A stretch of 64,000 nt of DNA from NCBI RefSeq assembly GCF_900107645.1, contig NZ_FNQN01000004.1:1-64000 (forward strand), read 5' to 3'. The translations under genes were made by a program, and so were the position numbers. Every line of letters begins with the position of its first letter. Position 1 is the stretch's first letter. The stretch comes from Desulfuromusa kysingii. Lineage in GTDB: Bacteria > Desulfobacterota > Desulfuromonadia > Desulfuromonadales > Geopsychrobacteraceae. The notes under the pieces were generated by a model that was given only the letters and a program-made list of their open reading frames with translations, was not told the origin of the DNA and ran no database searches. Of the stretch, positions 36,233 to 44,710 are shown one piece after another.

Positions 36233-37057
36233 TTATTCTGATTCTTTTTTATCCGTCTCCGTATCAAGAAGCAAACCACCAGCCATACCAATCAAGGCAA
36301 AGTTCGTAACCCCTTTGAAAGTCGATTTGGCCAGACGTTCCATCAACAAACGCCGTGTATTGACATTCGCCACCGGCTTAGTCATCGGCGTACAGGTGCT
36401 GGTCAACAAAGACATATCTCTCTCATTGCCATAATAACTCACATTAGGGCCAATTTTGACCTCCTCTGATTCTAAACCGACAGCTCCTTTTTTAATATAC
36501 TTAGATACCTCAGAATCAGGATCTGACAAATCACCAAAGATCCGAGCTCCGGCCAGACAAGTCTGAACACAGGCAGGTTCTTTGCCAACAGCCAGACGTT
36601 CGACACAAAAGGTGCACTTATCCGCTTTGGGTTCATCACCCTCTTCATTGATATAACGTGCCCCATACGGACAGGCATCGGCACAAGCGCCGCAGCCCCA
36701 ACATCCCTCTTTGTTGATCTGAACCGTTCCATCAAAGGGGTCTTTCCACGTCGCTGCGACCTCCATCGTCACTTCTTTTCCGGTTTTCTTGTCGACAAAA
36801 GTCCGCTTTTCGAGATCGTAAGGACAAGCTTCGACGCAGGAAGGTTCATCGCAGTGATTACACAACCCGGGATAATAGGTGGATGACAAGCCATGCGGTG
36901 TTTTCGCAGGCCCGAGACGGTCGACCCAGCAACGATGTTGTTCACGACCTTCTGAATCCTTGCCAACGGGAACTTCCCATTCAGCGCGGCAAGCAACAGA
37001 GCAAGCGTGACAACCGATGCACTTTTCTAAATCAATAACCATGGCATATTGACTCAT
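36233..37057 (-). CDS. Four-cluster ferredoxin subunit of a molybdopterin oxidoreductase
   Basis: 274-residue electron-transfer subunit (DmsB/PsrB/TtrB type) carrying four cysteine groups: CIGCHACSVAC (about 14-24), CNHCDEPSCVEAC (about 66-78), CWGCGACADAC (about 118-128) and CTFCVERL with CVQTC, for four [4Fe-4S] clusters. It has no Tat signal of its own, which is normal as B subunits are exported with the A subunit. The last ~45 residues form an extra tail with a weakly hydrophobic stretch (GVTNFALIGMAGGLLL) that might attach to the membrane, as no NrfD/PsrC-like anchor gene follows. Starts 40 bp after the catalytic gene. Confidence 0.92.
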   Translation of the reverse strand: MSQYAMVIDLEKCIGCHACSVACRAEWEVPVGKDSEGREQHRCWVDRLGPAKTPHGLSSTYYPGLCNHCDEPSCVEACPYDLEKRTFVDKKTGKEVTMEVAATWKDPFDGTVQINKEGCWGCGACADACPYGARYINEEGDEPKADKCTFCVERLAVGKEPACVQTCLAGARIFGDLSDPDSEVSKYIKKGAVGLESEEVKIGPNVSYYGNERDMSLLTSTCTPMTKPVANVNTRRLLMERLAKSTFKGVTNFALIGMAGGLLLDTETDKKESE

Positions 37058-37097
37058 GATTCCTCCATCATGTTATGAAATAAACTTTATTGGCTAA

Positions 37098-39338
37098 TTA
37101 TGCGGGAATATCCAGTATTTTTCCTTCTTTCACAATACGGACAAAACTGTTGCGCATCCCGTGTGTACCTGTCTCTGGATCAATGGTACGATTACTGATC
37201 AGTGCATTATCATCAATTCCCACATTTGCACCGACACTCAGCTGTGGATTACGGCTACCGTAACCATGGGAAGTGTAAATCACGTCCTTACGGATGCCGG
37301 GCGTAGTTTTCAAAATTGAAGTACCAGCACTTACAATCCCAACATCATTGACCAGCGCAACCTCATCGCCATCTTTGAGCCCCAGATGAACAGCGATTTC
37401 GTCATTAACCCAGACAGGATTACGCGGGATCTCATTGTGCAACCAGGCATTATTTTGAGTCCGGTTAAAGGAGTGAACCGGCACCCGCCCATAAACTAAT
37501 CGAGCATACCCTTTCGGTGGCTGTGGAACCGGGACATAAGTCGGCGCTCCAGGGAATCCAGCCTCTTCAACATTGCTGTTATAAAAATCAACATCAAACG
37601 ACACACCGTATGGATCTTCACCCGGCTGGAGATGGATACCATCTTCCTGTTGCAGTTGTTTCAACGACAACTCGGCGCCAGCAAGAATGGTTTCCACCAT
37701 CTCTTCTGCAGACTTAACCGGGATATGTTCCGCGCAATTCATCCGTTTAGCCAGCTCATTGGTAATCCATACCGAATCCTTGCGTTCATGGTCTGCCGAT
37801 GTTGGTGAGACCAAAGGAACTCGAGCTGAAATGTATTGTTGATGCGGCTGTGAGTAATCCCACTGCGTTCCTCTTTTGACGTAATCATAGCGTTCCAGAT
37901 AGCTGGTCTCCGGCAACAGGATATCGGCATACATGGTAATATCTGTCGGCATGACATCACACACCATGACAAAATCCATCTGCTCGATCATCTTGATTGT
38001 CAGCCCTGGGTCAGGAATTGTTTGCATCGGGTTCTGTCCCCAGGCAATCATCCCTTTGATTGGGTACGGGTCGCCTGACACGGCTGTTTCACGAATCAGA
38101 TCAGTTGGTGTTCCTGGGGGAGAAAAGGGGTGCATTTCACCTTGATAGTGTAAAGACTCCTCATGGGGATTCACCACGCGTGGCCAACCACATCGGCCGA
38201 CTTTGGGATTCTTAGGTTTCACAAAGCCACCTTTGACACCAATTGTCCCAAGCAGCCCTGTCAGACACGCCAATCCACGCTCACGTTGAAAGTCGTTACC
38301 ATTCCAGGTCGTATGTCGACCGGGGTGAATGGAGACATGAGGAGCATTTGCAGCCAATAGATCCGCAACCTGTTTGATCTGCTTAGCAGGAACATCACAG
38401 ATATTTGCAGCCCACTCTAGACTTGCGTGGGAAATGCCTTCGACAAAATCATCGAAACCATAACCATAATCATCAACATATTCTTTGTCGTATTTTTCTT
38501 CTTTGACCAGATAATTCATGATCGCCACCAAAAAGGCGGTATCGGTACCGGGCTTAATTTGCACCCAGATGTCCGCTTTGGCTGCAGAGGCAGAAAAACG
38601 GGGATCAACGACAACCAGCTTGGCGCCATTTTCCAACCCTTTAAGATACTTTTTCAGATGCGAGACATGGACGTTTTCACCAAGATGGGTGCCAAGCATA
38701 AAAATTGCTTTGGCATTTGGCATATCGACTTCTTCACCTGCTGGTGTCCCTAAAGTATGAATATAAGCCATATCACGTGAGCCGCGACATTGGAAGAATG
38801 ATGCCTCAGAATTGTTTGGCGTACCAATGACATACTCAAAAAATTCCATAGGATACTTAGCCGATGATCCATGCGGGAAAATCGCCAGTGATTTTTCATC
38901 GTATTTATCTATAATCGCATTCATCCGCGATGCACATTCGTCCAACGCCTCATCCCAGGAGATCCGTTTCCATACCGGTGCTCCGCGCTTACCGATATTC
39001 TTCAACGGATATTTCAAGCGATCGGGATCATAAAGTAATTTCACTCCAGCATTACCACGGGCACAGATACTTTTGCCATTATCAATACTTTTAGGATTAC
39101 CCTCTAATTTAACGAGCTTTCCATCCCTGACTTTACCGACCATTTGGCAGCGCCAGAAACACATGCCACAGATGCCACCGGTGACAGTTTTTGTCCCCGC
39201 AAAACTGCCAGGGGCGGTATAGGGTGTACGCACAAAGACGTCCTCTGCCTTGGCCATCCGGGCAAAAGGGATCGCTGCTGCGGCACAACCGGCAGATTGT
39301 AAAAATTTACGTCGGGTCAAATTAATTGTCATGCTCAT
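37098..39338 (-). CDS. Tat-exported molybdopterin oxidoreductase catalytic subunit (PsrA/PhsA-like)
   Basis: 746-residue Mo/W-bisPGD enzyme. Twin-arginine signal TRRKFLQSAG at about 8-17, so it is folded in the cytoplasm and exported. The N-terminal [4Fe-4S] motif is CGMCFWRCQMVG with a fourth Cys in SICARGNAG. In GTPNNSEASFFQCRGS the Cys sits where sulfur- and arsenic-type reductases have their metal-ligating Cys, while DMSO reductases have Ser. This points to polysulfide, thiosulfate, tetrathionate, arsenate or selenate-type chemistry; the true substrate is not readable. The chaperone gene overlaps its start by 17 bp and the ferredoxin subunit follows. Confidence 0.93.
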   Translation of the reverse strand: MSMTINLTRRKFLQSAGCAAAAIPFARMAKAEDVFVRTPYTAPGSFAGTKTVTGGICGMCFWRCQMVGKVRDGKLVKLEGNPKSIDNGKSICARGNAGVKLLYDPDRLKYPLKNIGKRGAPVWKRISWDEALDECASRMNAIIDKYDEKSLAIFPHGSSAKYPMEFFEYVIGTPNNSEASFFQCRGSRDMAYIHTLGTPAGEEVDMPNAKAIFMLGTHLGENVHVSHLKKYLKGLENGAKLVVVDPRFSASAAKADIWVQIKPGTDTAFLVAIMNYLVKEEKYDKEYVDDYGYGFDDFVEGISHASLEWAANICDVPAKQIKQVADLLAANAPHVSIHPGRHTTWNGNDFQRERGLACLTGLLGTIGVKGGFVKPKNPKVGRCGWPRVVNPHEESLHYQGEMHPFSPPGTPTDLIRETAVSGDPYPIKGMIAWGQNPMQTIPDPGLTIKMIEQMDFVMVCDVMPTDITMYADILLPETSYLERYDYVKRGTQWDYSQPHQQYISARVPLVSPTSADHERKDSVWITNELAKRMNCAEHIPVKSAEEMVETILAGAELSLKQLQQEDGIHLQPGEDPYGVSFDVDFYNSNVEEAGFPGAPTYVPVPQPPKGYARLVYGRVPVHSFNRTQNNAWLHNEIPRNPVWVNDEIAVHLGLKDGDEVALVNDVGIVSAGTSILKTTPGIRKDVIYTSHGYGSRNPQLSVGANVGIDDNALISNRTIDPETGTHGMRNSFVRIVKEGKILDIPA

Positions 39339-39930
39339 TGTCCTCCTTTGTGAAAAAATGTATCAGCTCGGCCATAATTCGGAAATACGGGTGACGGGTA
39401 TTTGTCACAACACGGTCATGAAACAATTGAAACCAGGGTCGAAAATATATCGCCATAAACTGCTCGGATTCACACAGCTTACCGTCTTGCAATAAGAGAG
39501 ACAAAAACCGCAACTCATGGTTTAAATGATCCGGGATATCATTCGGGCCACGCAAGTCAAAGCCCTGCTGGTGATAAAACCTTTTTGTTTTCTCGGCACT
39601 GGGGCCAAACAGAATACCTTCGGAATCGGTATAGACAGATCCATAAGGAGGGGCAACGATATGGGGAATAGCGTTGATAAACATGCGAGTGTATTCCACC
39701 TGCAATTCTACCATTCCCAGTTCAGAGAGAATGTGATCCTGGTGTGGCAAGGCTTCAAGGGCCTCATTCCACCCCAGTTCGTCAAGGATCGAATAAAGCA
39801 ACTGCAAATGATCAACCGTCAACCAGTCGGGTTGAGGGTATTCCATCGACTGAGCCATAAACTTGAGCCACCCAGCTAAACGCAAAGCGACGGCATCATG
39901 TGATTCTGCTGCGGCACGACATTGGGCCAT
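39322..39930 (-). CDS. TorD/DmsD-family chaperone for the molybdopterin enzyme
   Basis: 202-residue, mostly helical cytoplasmic protein of the TorD/NarJ/DmsD type, which holds the Tat signal of its partner until the cofactor is inserted. LQVEYTRMFINAIPHIVAPPYGSVYTD is the family core (L-x-x-E-Y-T-R-L-F and P-P-Y-x-S-V-Y). Its end overlaps the catalytic subunit by 17 bp, so partner assignment is strong. Start chosen at ATG 39930 after CAGGGA; an upstream TTG 14 codons away is unlikely. Confidence 0.9.
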   Translation of the reverse strand: MAQCRAAAESHDAVALRLAGWLKFMAQSMEYPQPDWLTVDHLQLLYSILDELGWNEALEALPHQDHILSELGMVELQVEYTRMFINAIPHIVAPPYGSVYTDSEGILFGPSAEKTKRFYHQQGFDLRGPNDIPDHLNHELRFLSLLLQDGKLCESEQFMAIYFRPWFQLFHDRVVTNTRHPYFRIMAELIHFFTKEDNEHDN

Positions 39931-40182
39931 AAATATTCCCTGATATGAGGATAACGGGTTATAATTCGACAATGATGAAAGAGCGATTGTTCTTTCTTGT
40001 ATAGCATTTAAGTTTTCGATTAATCAAATCTGTTTTTTAAATATGATCCCTGGTAATAATTTAAATAAATAATGTGAAACTGAAACGGTGCAGACGCGGT
40101 GGTCAAAAGTTGTGTCGGTTTACAGGAAGGCTTCGTTATAGGTTGTTCTGTCTGACAGTATGGATGATCAGCATAAAAAAAA
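39931..40182. other. Intergenic region upstream of the torD-like gene
   Basis: About 250 bp without a credible gene. On the minus strand GCTATACAAG near 39998 could be the -10 of the torD operon. I see no FNR-type palindrome here; a GATTAATC at 40016-40024 has the wrong spacing. Confidence 0.35.
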
Positions 40183-40201
40183 GGGACCACAAAGTGGTCC
40201 C
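40183..40201 (-). terminator. Terminator of the dcw cluster
   Basis: Perfect GGGACCAC / GTGGTCCC with a three-base loop and eight T on the minus strand. It lies 150 bp after ftsZ and is the last of four successive hairpins (40183-40273). Confidence 0.88.
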
Positions 40202-40204
40202 AGT

Positions 40205-40273
40205 GACGAGGGAGTCGTCGGGAATACATAAAAAAGTACAGAAAGCTGTACATCTGCCGGGCGGAGAACCGGC
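40205..40273 (-). other. Run of three further hairpins between ftsZ and its terminator
   Basis: Minus strand order: GCCGG...CCGGC (40256-40272 region), GTACAG/CTGTAC followed by TTTTTT (40236-40251, a terminator in its own right), then GACGA/TCGTC (40205-40219). Together with the 40183 terminator this looks like a folded RNA end or a processed small RNA. No family match recognised. Confidence 0.45.
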
Positions 40274-40350
40274 TTGCATCACAACATAAACGCTATTAAC
40301 AACCTGGTTGCAACTTACAATCCAGAGTTTTTAGGGACGAGAAATGGCTG

Positions 40351-41535
40351 TCAGTCTACCCGTCGACGGAGAAAAGTGGGTATATCAAACTGTTCATCAT
40401 CAACAAACAAATCTCGTGTTGTACTCGACAGATCACGGTTTCTCCGATTCATGGAAGAAATGGGCTGTTGATTACGAATATGGGTTGGCACATCGAGATC
40501 CTCGATTTTAGTGCTGATCTGGGATAACGTTTGCGACCGTTGATCGACGGCATCGACAATATTGGGTTTTTCCTCAAAAGCTTCACCAAATCCGGTGGCA
40601 ATTGCAGTGATTTTTATTTTATCACCCAGACTTTCATCAATCACCAAACCGACGATAATATTGGCATCTTCATGAACTTTTTCGTGGATAATGGTTGAAG
40701 CCTCTTCAAATTCTTCCATTGTCATACTCGATGAGCCTGAGATATTGACCAACACTCCCATGGCACCAGAGATATCAACCTCTTCGAGCAACGGACTACT
40801 AATAGCATTATGCGCGGCTTCAGCTGCACGACGTTCCCCCTCAGCGACACCGATCCCCATCATGGCCATACCGTGATTACTCATGACTGTCCGGACATCT
40901 GCAAAGTCGACATTGATCAAACCTTCAGTTGTGATCAAATCAGAAATCCCTTGGACGGCCTGACGAAGAACATCATCAGCGGGTTTAAATGCATCGAGAA
41001 TACTCATATGCTTTCCGGCCAAACCCAGCAAACGATCGTTGGGAACAACCACAAGAGAATCAACAACTTCACGCAGCTCAGCAATACCAGCCTCAGCTCG
41101 CTTCATCCGTTGACGACCTTCTCGGGTAAATGGTTTTGTTACCACTCCGACAGTCAAGGCCCCTGCTTCTTTAGCCGCTGCGGCGATAATTGGTGCAGCT
41201 CCAGTTCCTGTGCCGCCTCCCATGCCAGCAGCGACAAAAATCATGTCAGCACCTTCAAACATCTCAACTAATCGCTGCTTATCTTCTTCTGCGGCCTGGC
41301 GACCGATTTCGGGATTGGCCCCGGCTCCTAAACCTTTGGTCAGGTGCCCACCGAGCTGAACCTTCATAGAGGCATCACTGCGTCGTAACGCCTGCGCATC
41401 AGTATTCGCGGTCAGAAATTCTACACCTTCAACGTTGTTACGGATCATTGTATTTACAGCGTTACCACCACCGCCACCAACACCGATCACCTTAATTTTT
41501 GCTGCTTGATCCAATTCGGCTTCAAACTGGAACAT
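40351..41535 (-). CDS. ftsZ: Cell division GTPase FtsZ
   Basis: 394-residue tubulin-like GTPase that forms the Z-ring at midcell. GTP-binding GVGGGGGNAVNTM, the tubulin signature GGGTGTGAAP, and the T7-loop NVDFADVRTVM are present. A variable linker leads to the conserved C-terminal peptide DIPTFLRRR that binds FtsA and other partners. Start set at MFQFEAELD (41535, with GAGGGAG before it); an ATG seven codons upstream at 41556 has an equally good GGAGGG site, so both are possible. Last gene of the dcw cluster; a promoter-like sequence lies in the gap after ftsA. Confidence 0.97.
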   Translation of the reverse strand: MFQFEAELDQAAKIKVIGVGGGGGNAVNTMIRNNVEGVEFLTANTDAQALRRSDASMKVQLGGHLTKGLGAGANPEIGRQAAEEDKQRLVEMFEGADMIFVAAGMGGGTGTGAAPIIAAAAKEAGALTVGVVTKPFTREGRQRMKRAEAGIAELREVVDSLVVVPNDRLLGLAGKHMSILDAFKPADDVLRQAVQGISDLITTEGLINVDFADVRTVMSNHGMAMMGIGVAEGERRAAEAAHNAISSPLLEEVDISGAMGVLVNISGSSSMTMEEFEEASTIIHEKVHEDANIIVGLVIDESLGDKIKITAIATGFGEAFEEKPNIVDAVDQRSQTLSQISTKIEDLDVPTHIRNQQPISSMNRRNRDLSSTTRDLFVDDEQFDIPTFLRRRVD

Positions 41536-41617
41536 GACTCCCTCTTGATTAGGCATAATGCCCTCCCTGATGTTGCGTTTTCGACTTCTCCGCGAACTCG
41601 AAAACTAGTTATATTCA

Positions 41618-41623
41618 AGTATA
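41618..41623 (-). promoter_or_regulatory. Possible extended -10 of an ftsZ promoter
   Basis: Minus strand TGTATACT in the 120-bp ftsA-ftsZ gap, the largest gap in the cluster. The -35 is weak, so this is tentative. Confidence 0.3.
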
Positions 41624-41677
41624 CACAATTTACCAAAATTTCCTATATTTAACAAGTAATTATTGCATAATTAACTA

Positions 41678-42907
41678 TTAAAAAAACTCGCTGAACCACT
41701 CTTTCATACGCTGTGAAACCCGCTCAAATACGTTCTTCTCACCGATCTTAAAGCTCTGTACCTGGGTGTTCATACTTCCATACTTCACCAAGCCGACTCC
41801 TGTCGCGTAGATCGGCGAGTTTACAACATCAACCAATCCGCCGATTCCTACAGGATTTCCACGTCTTACCGGAAGATTAAACACTTGCTCTGCCAGTTCT
41901 GGCATCCCCGGCAAAATGGCGCTACCGCCGGTTATAACAACTCCTGATGCAATTAAATCGCCATAGCCACTCTTGGTAATTTCCCGATTCACCAGTGAAA
42001 AAATTTCTTCCACTCGCGGTTCAAGGATTTCTGCTAACAGTTGTCGCGATAATATTCGTGATTCGCGTCCGCCGACCGATGGCACTTCAATGGTCTCATC
42101 TTTTCCGACCATTGAGGTCAAACAACAGCCGTAAGCCTGTTTAATTTTTTCAGCCTCTGCCATCGGGGTCCTGAGCCCAACCGCGATGTCATTGGTTAAG
42201 TGATCACCGCCGATCGAAAGGACAGACGTGTGCTTTATTGCTCCTTCTGAAAAGATTGCAATATCAGCCGTTCCGCCACCTATATCGACGAGTGCAACTC
42301 CTAACTCTTTTTCATCGGATGACAAAACCGCTTCACTGCTGGCCAACTGCTCCAACACAATATCTGCAACATCAGCTCCCGCGCGATTACAGCTTTTAAT
42401 GATATTCTGCGCGCTGGCAACTGCTCCGGTGACGATATGAACCTTTGCTTCTAAGCGCACTCCGCTCATTCCCAGAGGTTCACGAATCCCATCCTGATCA
42501 TCGATGATAAATTCCTGCGGCAGGATGTGCATAACTTCACGATCCATTGGGATCGCAATCGCCTTCGCTGCGTCAATCACCCGCTGCAAGTCTTCACTGG
42601 TCACTTCACGATTTTTAATCGCAATCACCCCTTGCGAATTTAATCCCTTGATGTGACCACCCGCAATTCCGGCATACACCGATTTAATTTCGCATCCAGC
42701 CATCAACTCTGCTTCGCGGATCGCTTTTTGGATTGCCGAGACAGTGCTTTCAATATTAATCACGACCCCTTTACGCAACCCCTTTGATGGGCTGGTTCCA
42801 ATACCGACAACATCGAGACCGTCCTCTGTCATATTGCCGACAATACAGCAGATTTTTGTGGTCCCGATATCTAGCCCGACAATTAAATTTTCAGTTCGTT
42901 TACTCAT
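41678..42907 (-). CDS. ftsA: Cell division protein FtsA
   Basis: 409-residue actin-like ATPase that ties FtsZ filaments to the inner membrane. Phosphate 1 motif VGLDIGTTKICCIVG (residues 9-23), ALVDIGGGTADIAIF (phosphate 2), and GVVITGGSAILPGM (adenosine) are visible, with an SHS2/1C-type domain between about 85 and 165. The C-terminal amphipathic helix FERVSQRMKEWFSEFF is the membrane-targeting sequence. Follows ftsQ by 15 bp. Confidence 0.97.
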   Translation of the reverse strand: MSKRTENLIVGLDIGTTKICCIVGNMTEDGLDVVGIGTSPSKGLRKGVVINIESTVSAIQKAIREAELMAGCEIKSVYAGIAGGHIKGLNSQGVIAIKNREVTSEDLQRVIDAAKAIAIPMDREVMHILPQEFIIDDQDGIREPLGMSGVRLEAKVHIVTGAVASAQNIIKSCNRAGADVADIVLEQLASSEAVLSSDEKELGVALVDIGGGTADIAIFSEGAIKHTSVLSIGGDHLTNDIAVGLRTPMAEAEKIKQAYGCCLTSMVGKDETIEVPSVGGRESRILSRQLLAEILEPRVEEIFSLVNREITKSGYGDLIASGVVITGGSAILPGMPELAEQVFNLPVRRGNPVGIGGLVDVVNSPIYATGVGLVKYGSMNTQVQSFKIGEKNVFERVSQRMKEWFSEFF

Positions 42908-42922
42908 GACACCCCCTTGGTA

Positions 42923-43777
42923 TCAGCTTTGGCCATTTTTTTTCAGCCGTTCAATTCGCACAATCACTTTTTCATTAACGTTCAGATCGATATAGTCGAG
43001 CACCTGCAGTTTCGGTTGCAGTTGCGCATATATTTTTTCTAGGCGGTCTAACTTTTTACTATGTCCGGTGTAACCCAGCTTGACCTCTACTCCACCGGCC
43101 AAGGTATAAATTGAAAGTTGCCCTCCTGCTTCGTGGTGGATCTCCGACACTTGATCAATGCTAAACAGTTGCCGGTTCTTCAAATCATCCAGAAGTGCCA
43201 CAATCTGACGTAAATATTGGGCATACTCCGCGTCGTGTTGCTGCGCCTTTTCCTGGTTAAAACCGGTCACGATAGGAAAGTCCAGATTGTCACCAGCGCC
43301 CAGAACCTTAAAGATTTCCCCCTGACTATCCAGGTAGTAGAGGTAACCAAGATTCACAATGGCAACGGGTTCTCGCTCTTGAAGAGTTATCACCACCTGG
43401 CGCGGAAAGATTCTTTGCACTTGCACTTCTTTAACCCATGGGTTTTCCTCAATCTTCTGACCAATCAACTGCAAATCAAGATGAAAGGTATTGACACCCA
43501 TCTCAATGTCCGACAATGCCTCAATCTGTTCTTCACTCAAGCGTTGATTTCCCTGAACCCGAATCTGATCAATTCGGAACAAGTCAGATGTTAACAACAG
43601 TTGAGTCACAAAAAAGCCACCAACAATAATCAGAACAGCGCTGAATACTGTGGTCCCGACACGCAACGTCCGGCGCAACAGCTTGCGCCAATTCAGTGGC
43701 TTAGCCTGTTTATTCAGCTTATTCTGGCGCACTTTCCTGCTTTGTTTCTGATTTTTTTTCAGATCACGCATCGGCAA
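42923..43777 (-). CDS. ftsQ: Cell division protein FtsQ
   Basis: 284-residue bitopic inner-membrane protein linking FtsBL to the rest of the divisome. A long basic N-terminal tail (about 1-40) is followed by one membrane span (VFSAVLIIVGGFFVTQLLL, about 41-60), then a POTRA domain starting FRIDQIRVQGNQRLSEEQI and a beta domain. The C-terminal QPKLQVLDYIDLNVNEKVIVR is typical. One base pair separates it from ddl. The overall sequence varies but position and architecture leave little doubt. Confidence 0.93.
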   Translation of the reverse strand: MPMRDLKKNQKQSRKVRQNKLNKQAKPLNWRKLLRRTLRVGTTVFSAVLIIVGGFFVTQLLLTSDLFRIDQIRVQGNQRLSEEQIEALSDIEMGVNTFHLDLQLIGQKIEENPWVKEVQVQRIFPRQVVITLQEREPVAIVNLGYLYYLDSQGEIFKVLGAGDNLDFPIVTGFNQEKAQQHDAEYAQYLRQIVALLDDLKNRQLFSIDQVSEIHHEAGGQLSIYTLAGGVEVKLGYTGHSKKLDRLEKIYAQLQPKLQVLDYIDLNVNEKVIVRIERLKKNGQS

Positions 43778-43778
43778 C

Positions 43779-44705
43779 TCATTTGTCTATATCGGCATCA
43801 AGCAAGATCATCTCGACTAATTGCGGGAAATCTATCCCTGCCACTTTAGCCGCTTGCGGCAATAAACTTGTTGCCGTCATTCCGGGAATCGTATTTACTT
43901 CAATACATTGGAAATCATCCTCGCGGCACATAAAGTCAACCCGGGCAGCGCCCCGGCAACCAAGGACGTGACACGCCTTTACCGCAGCTTGCTGAACCAG
44001 CTTATAAAGCGCGGGAGAGATCGGCGCCGGGATCAAATATTTTGTTGCTCCAGTCGTGTATTTAGACTGGTAATCATAGAAGCCACTTCGGGGAACAATC
44101 TGAATAACCGGAAAAGCCTCCCCATTAAGCACAGACACGGTCAATTCAATTCCGTCAATGTATTCTTCGACCAACACTGTCCCGTCCAAATCAGCCGCCC
44201 GTTGAATCCCTGCCGCTAGTTCAGTTTGATTTTTAACGATCGTAATCCCGATCGTTGATCCTTCGCGCGATGGCTTGACCACGACGGGTAAATCCTGACA
44301 ACGGAGCAGCAGGTCTTTGGTTGAATCGCCGGGTCGCATGAAATCAAAGCGAGGAGTCGGCAACTGATGATAGGAGAATATTTGCTTGGTCATCACTTTA
44401 TCAATCGCTATACTCGAGGCCATGACACCACTTCCGGTGTAAGGAATCTGCATCATTTCCAGGAGCCCCTGAACCCGACCATCTTCACCAAAACGACCAT
44501 GGAGAGCAATAAAAGCGACCTCAATACCCGCCTGTAACAATTGTTGCGGCAGCCCCTTGTTGACATCAATCGCAACGACATCGTAGCCCAACTGTTGCAA
44601 AGCTGAGAGAGAAGCATTCCCCGTTTTCAGGGATATTTCCCGCTCCGCCGACAAGCCTCCGAGCAAAACCCCGATTTTTTTGGTTTTCATCTCTTCCCGG
44701 GTCAT
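43779..44705 (-). CDS. ddl: D-alanine--D-alanine ligase
   Basis: 308-residue ATP-grasp enzyme joining two D-Ala for the peptidoglycan stem peptide. IGVLLGGLSAEREISLKTG is the N-terminal signature with the D-Ala-binding Glu; VVKPSREGSTIGITIV is the ATP-grasp loop; GCRGAARVDFM and IEVNTIPGMTATSLLP are the C-terminal metal and substrate motifs. Several starts are possible: ATG 44714 overlaps the murC stop, ATG 44705 has AAGGA eight bases upstream and is preferred, and ATG 44690 lies next to the conserved part. It directly follows murC; murB, usually between them, is missing. Confidence 0.95.
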   Translation of the reverse strand: MTREEMKTKKIGVLLGGLSAEREISLKTGNASLSALQQLGYDVVAIDVNKGLPQQLLQAGIEVAFIALHGRFGEDGRVQGLLEMMQIPYTGSGVMASSIAIDKVMTKQIFSYHQLPTPRFDFMRPGDSTKDLLLRCQDLPVVVKPSREGSTIGITIVKNQTELAAGIQRAADLDGTVLVEEYIDGIELTVSVLNGEAFPVIQIVPRSGFYDYQSKYTTGATKYLIPAPISPALYKLVQQAAVKACHVLGCRGAARVDFMCREDDFQCIEVNTIPGMTATSLLPQAAKVAGIDFPQLVEMILLDADIDK

Positions 44706-44710
44706 ACGAC

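Noticed and set aside
40016-40024. GATTAATC-type palindrome near the torD-like operon as an FNR site
   Set aside because: Half-site spacing is 2, not 4; does not fit the consensus.
40205-40350. Possible c-di-GMP or other known riboswitch in the ftsZ 3-prime region
   Set aside because: A GCAAGCCGG segment superficially recalls a GEMM core, but the remaining conserved bases and helices are missing and it lies downstream of the gene.
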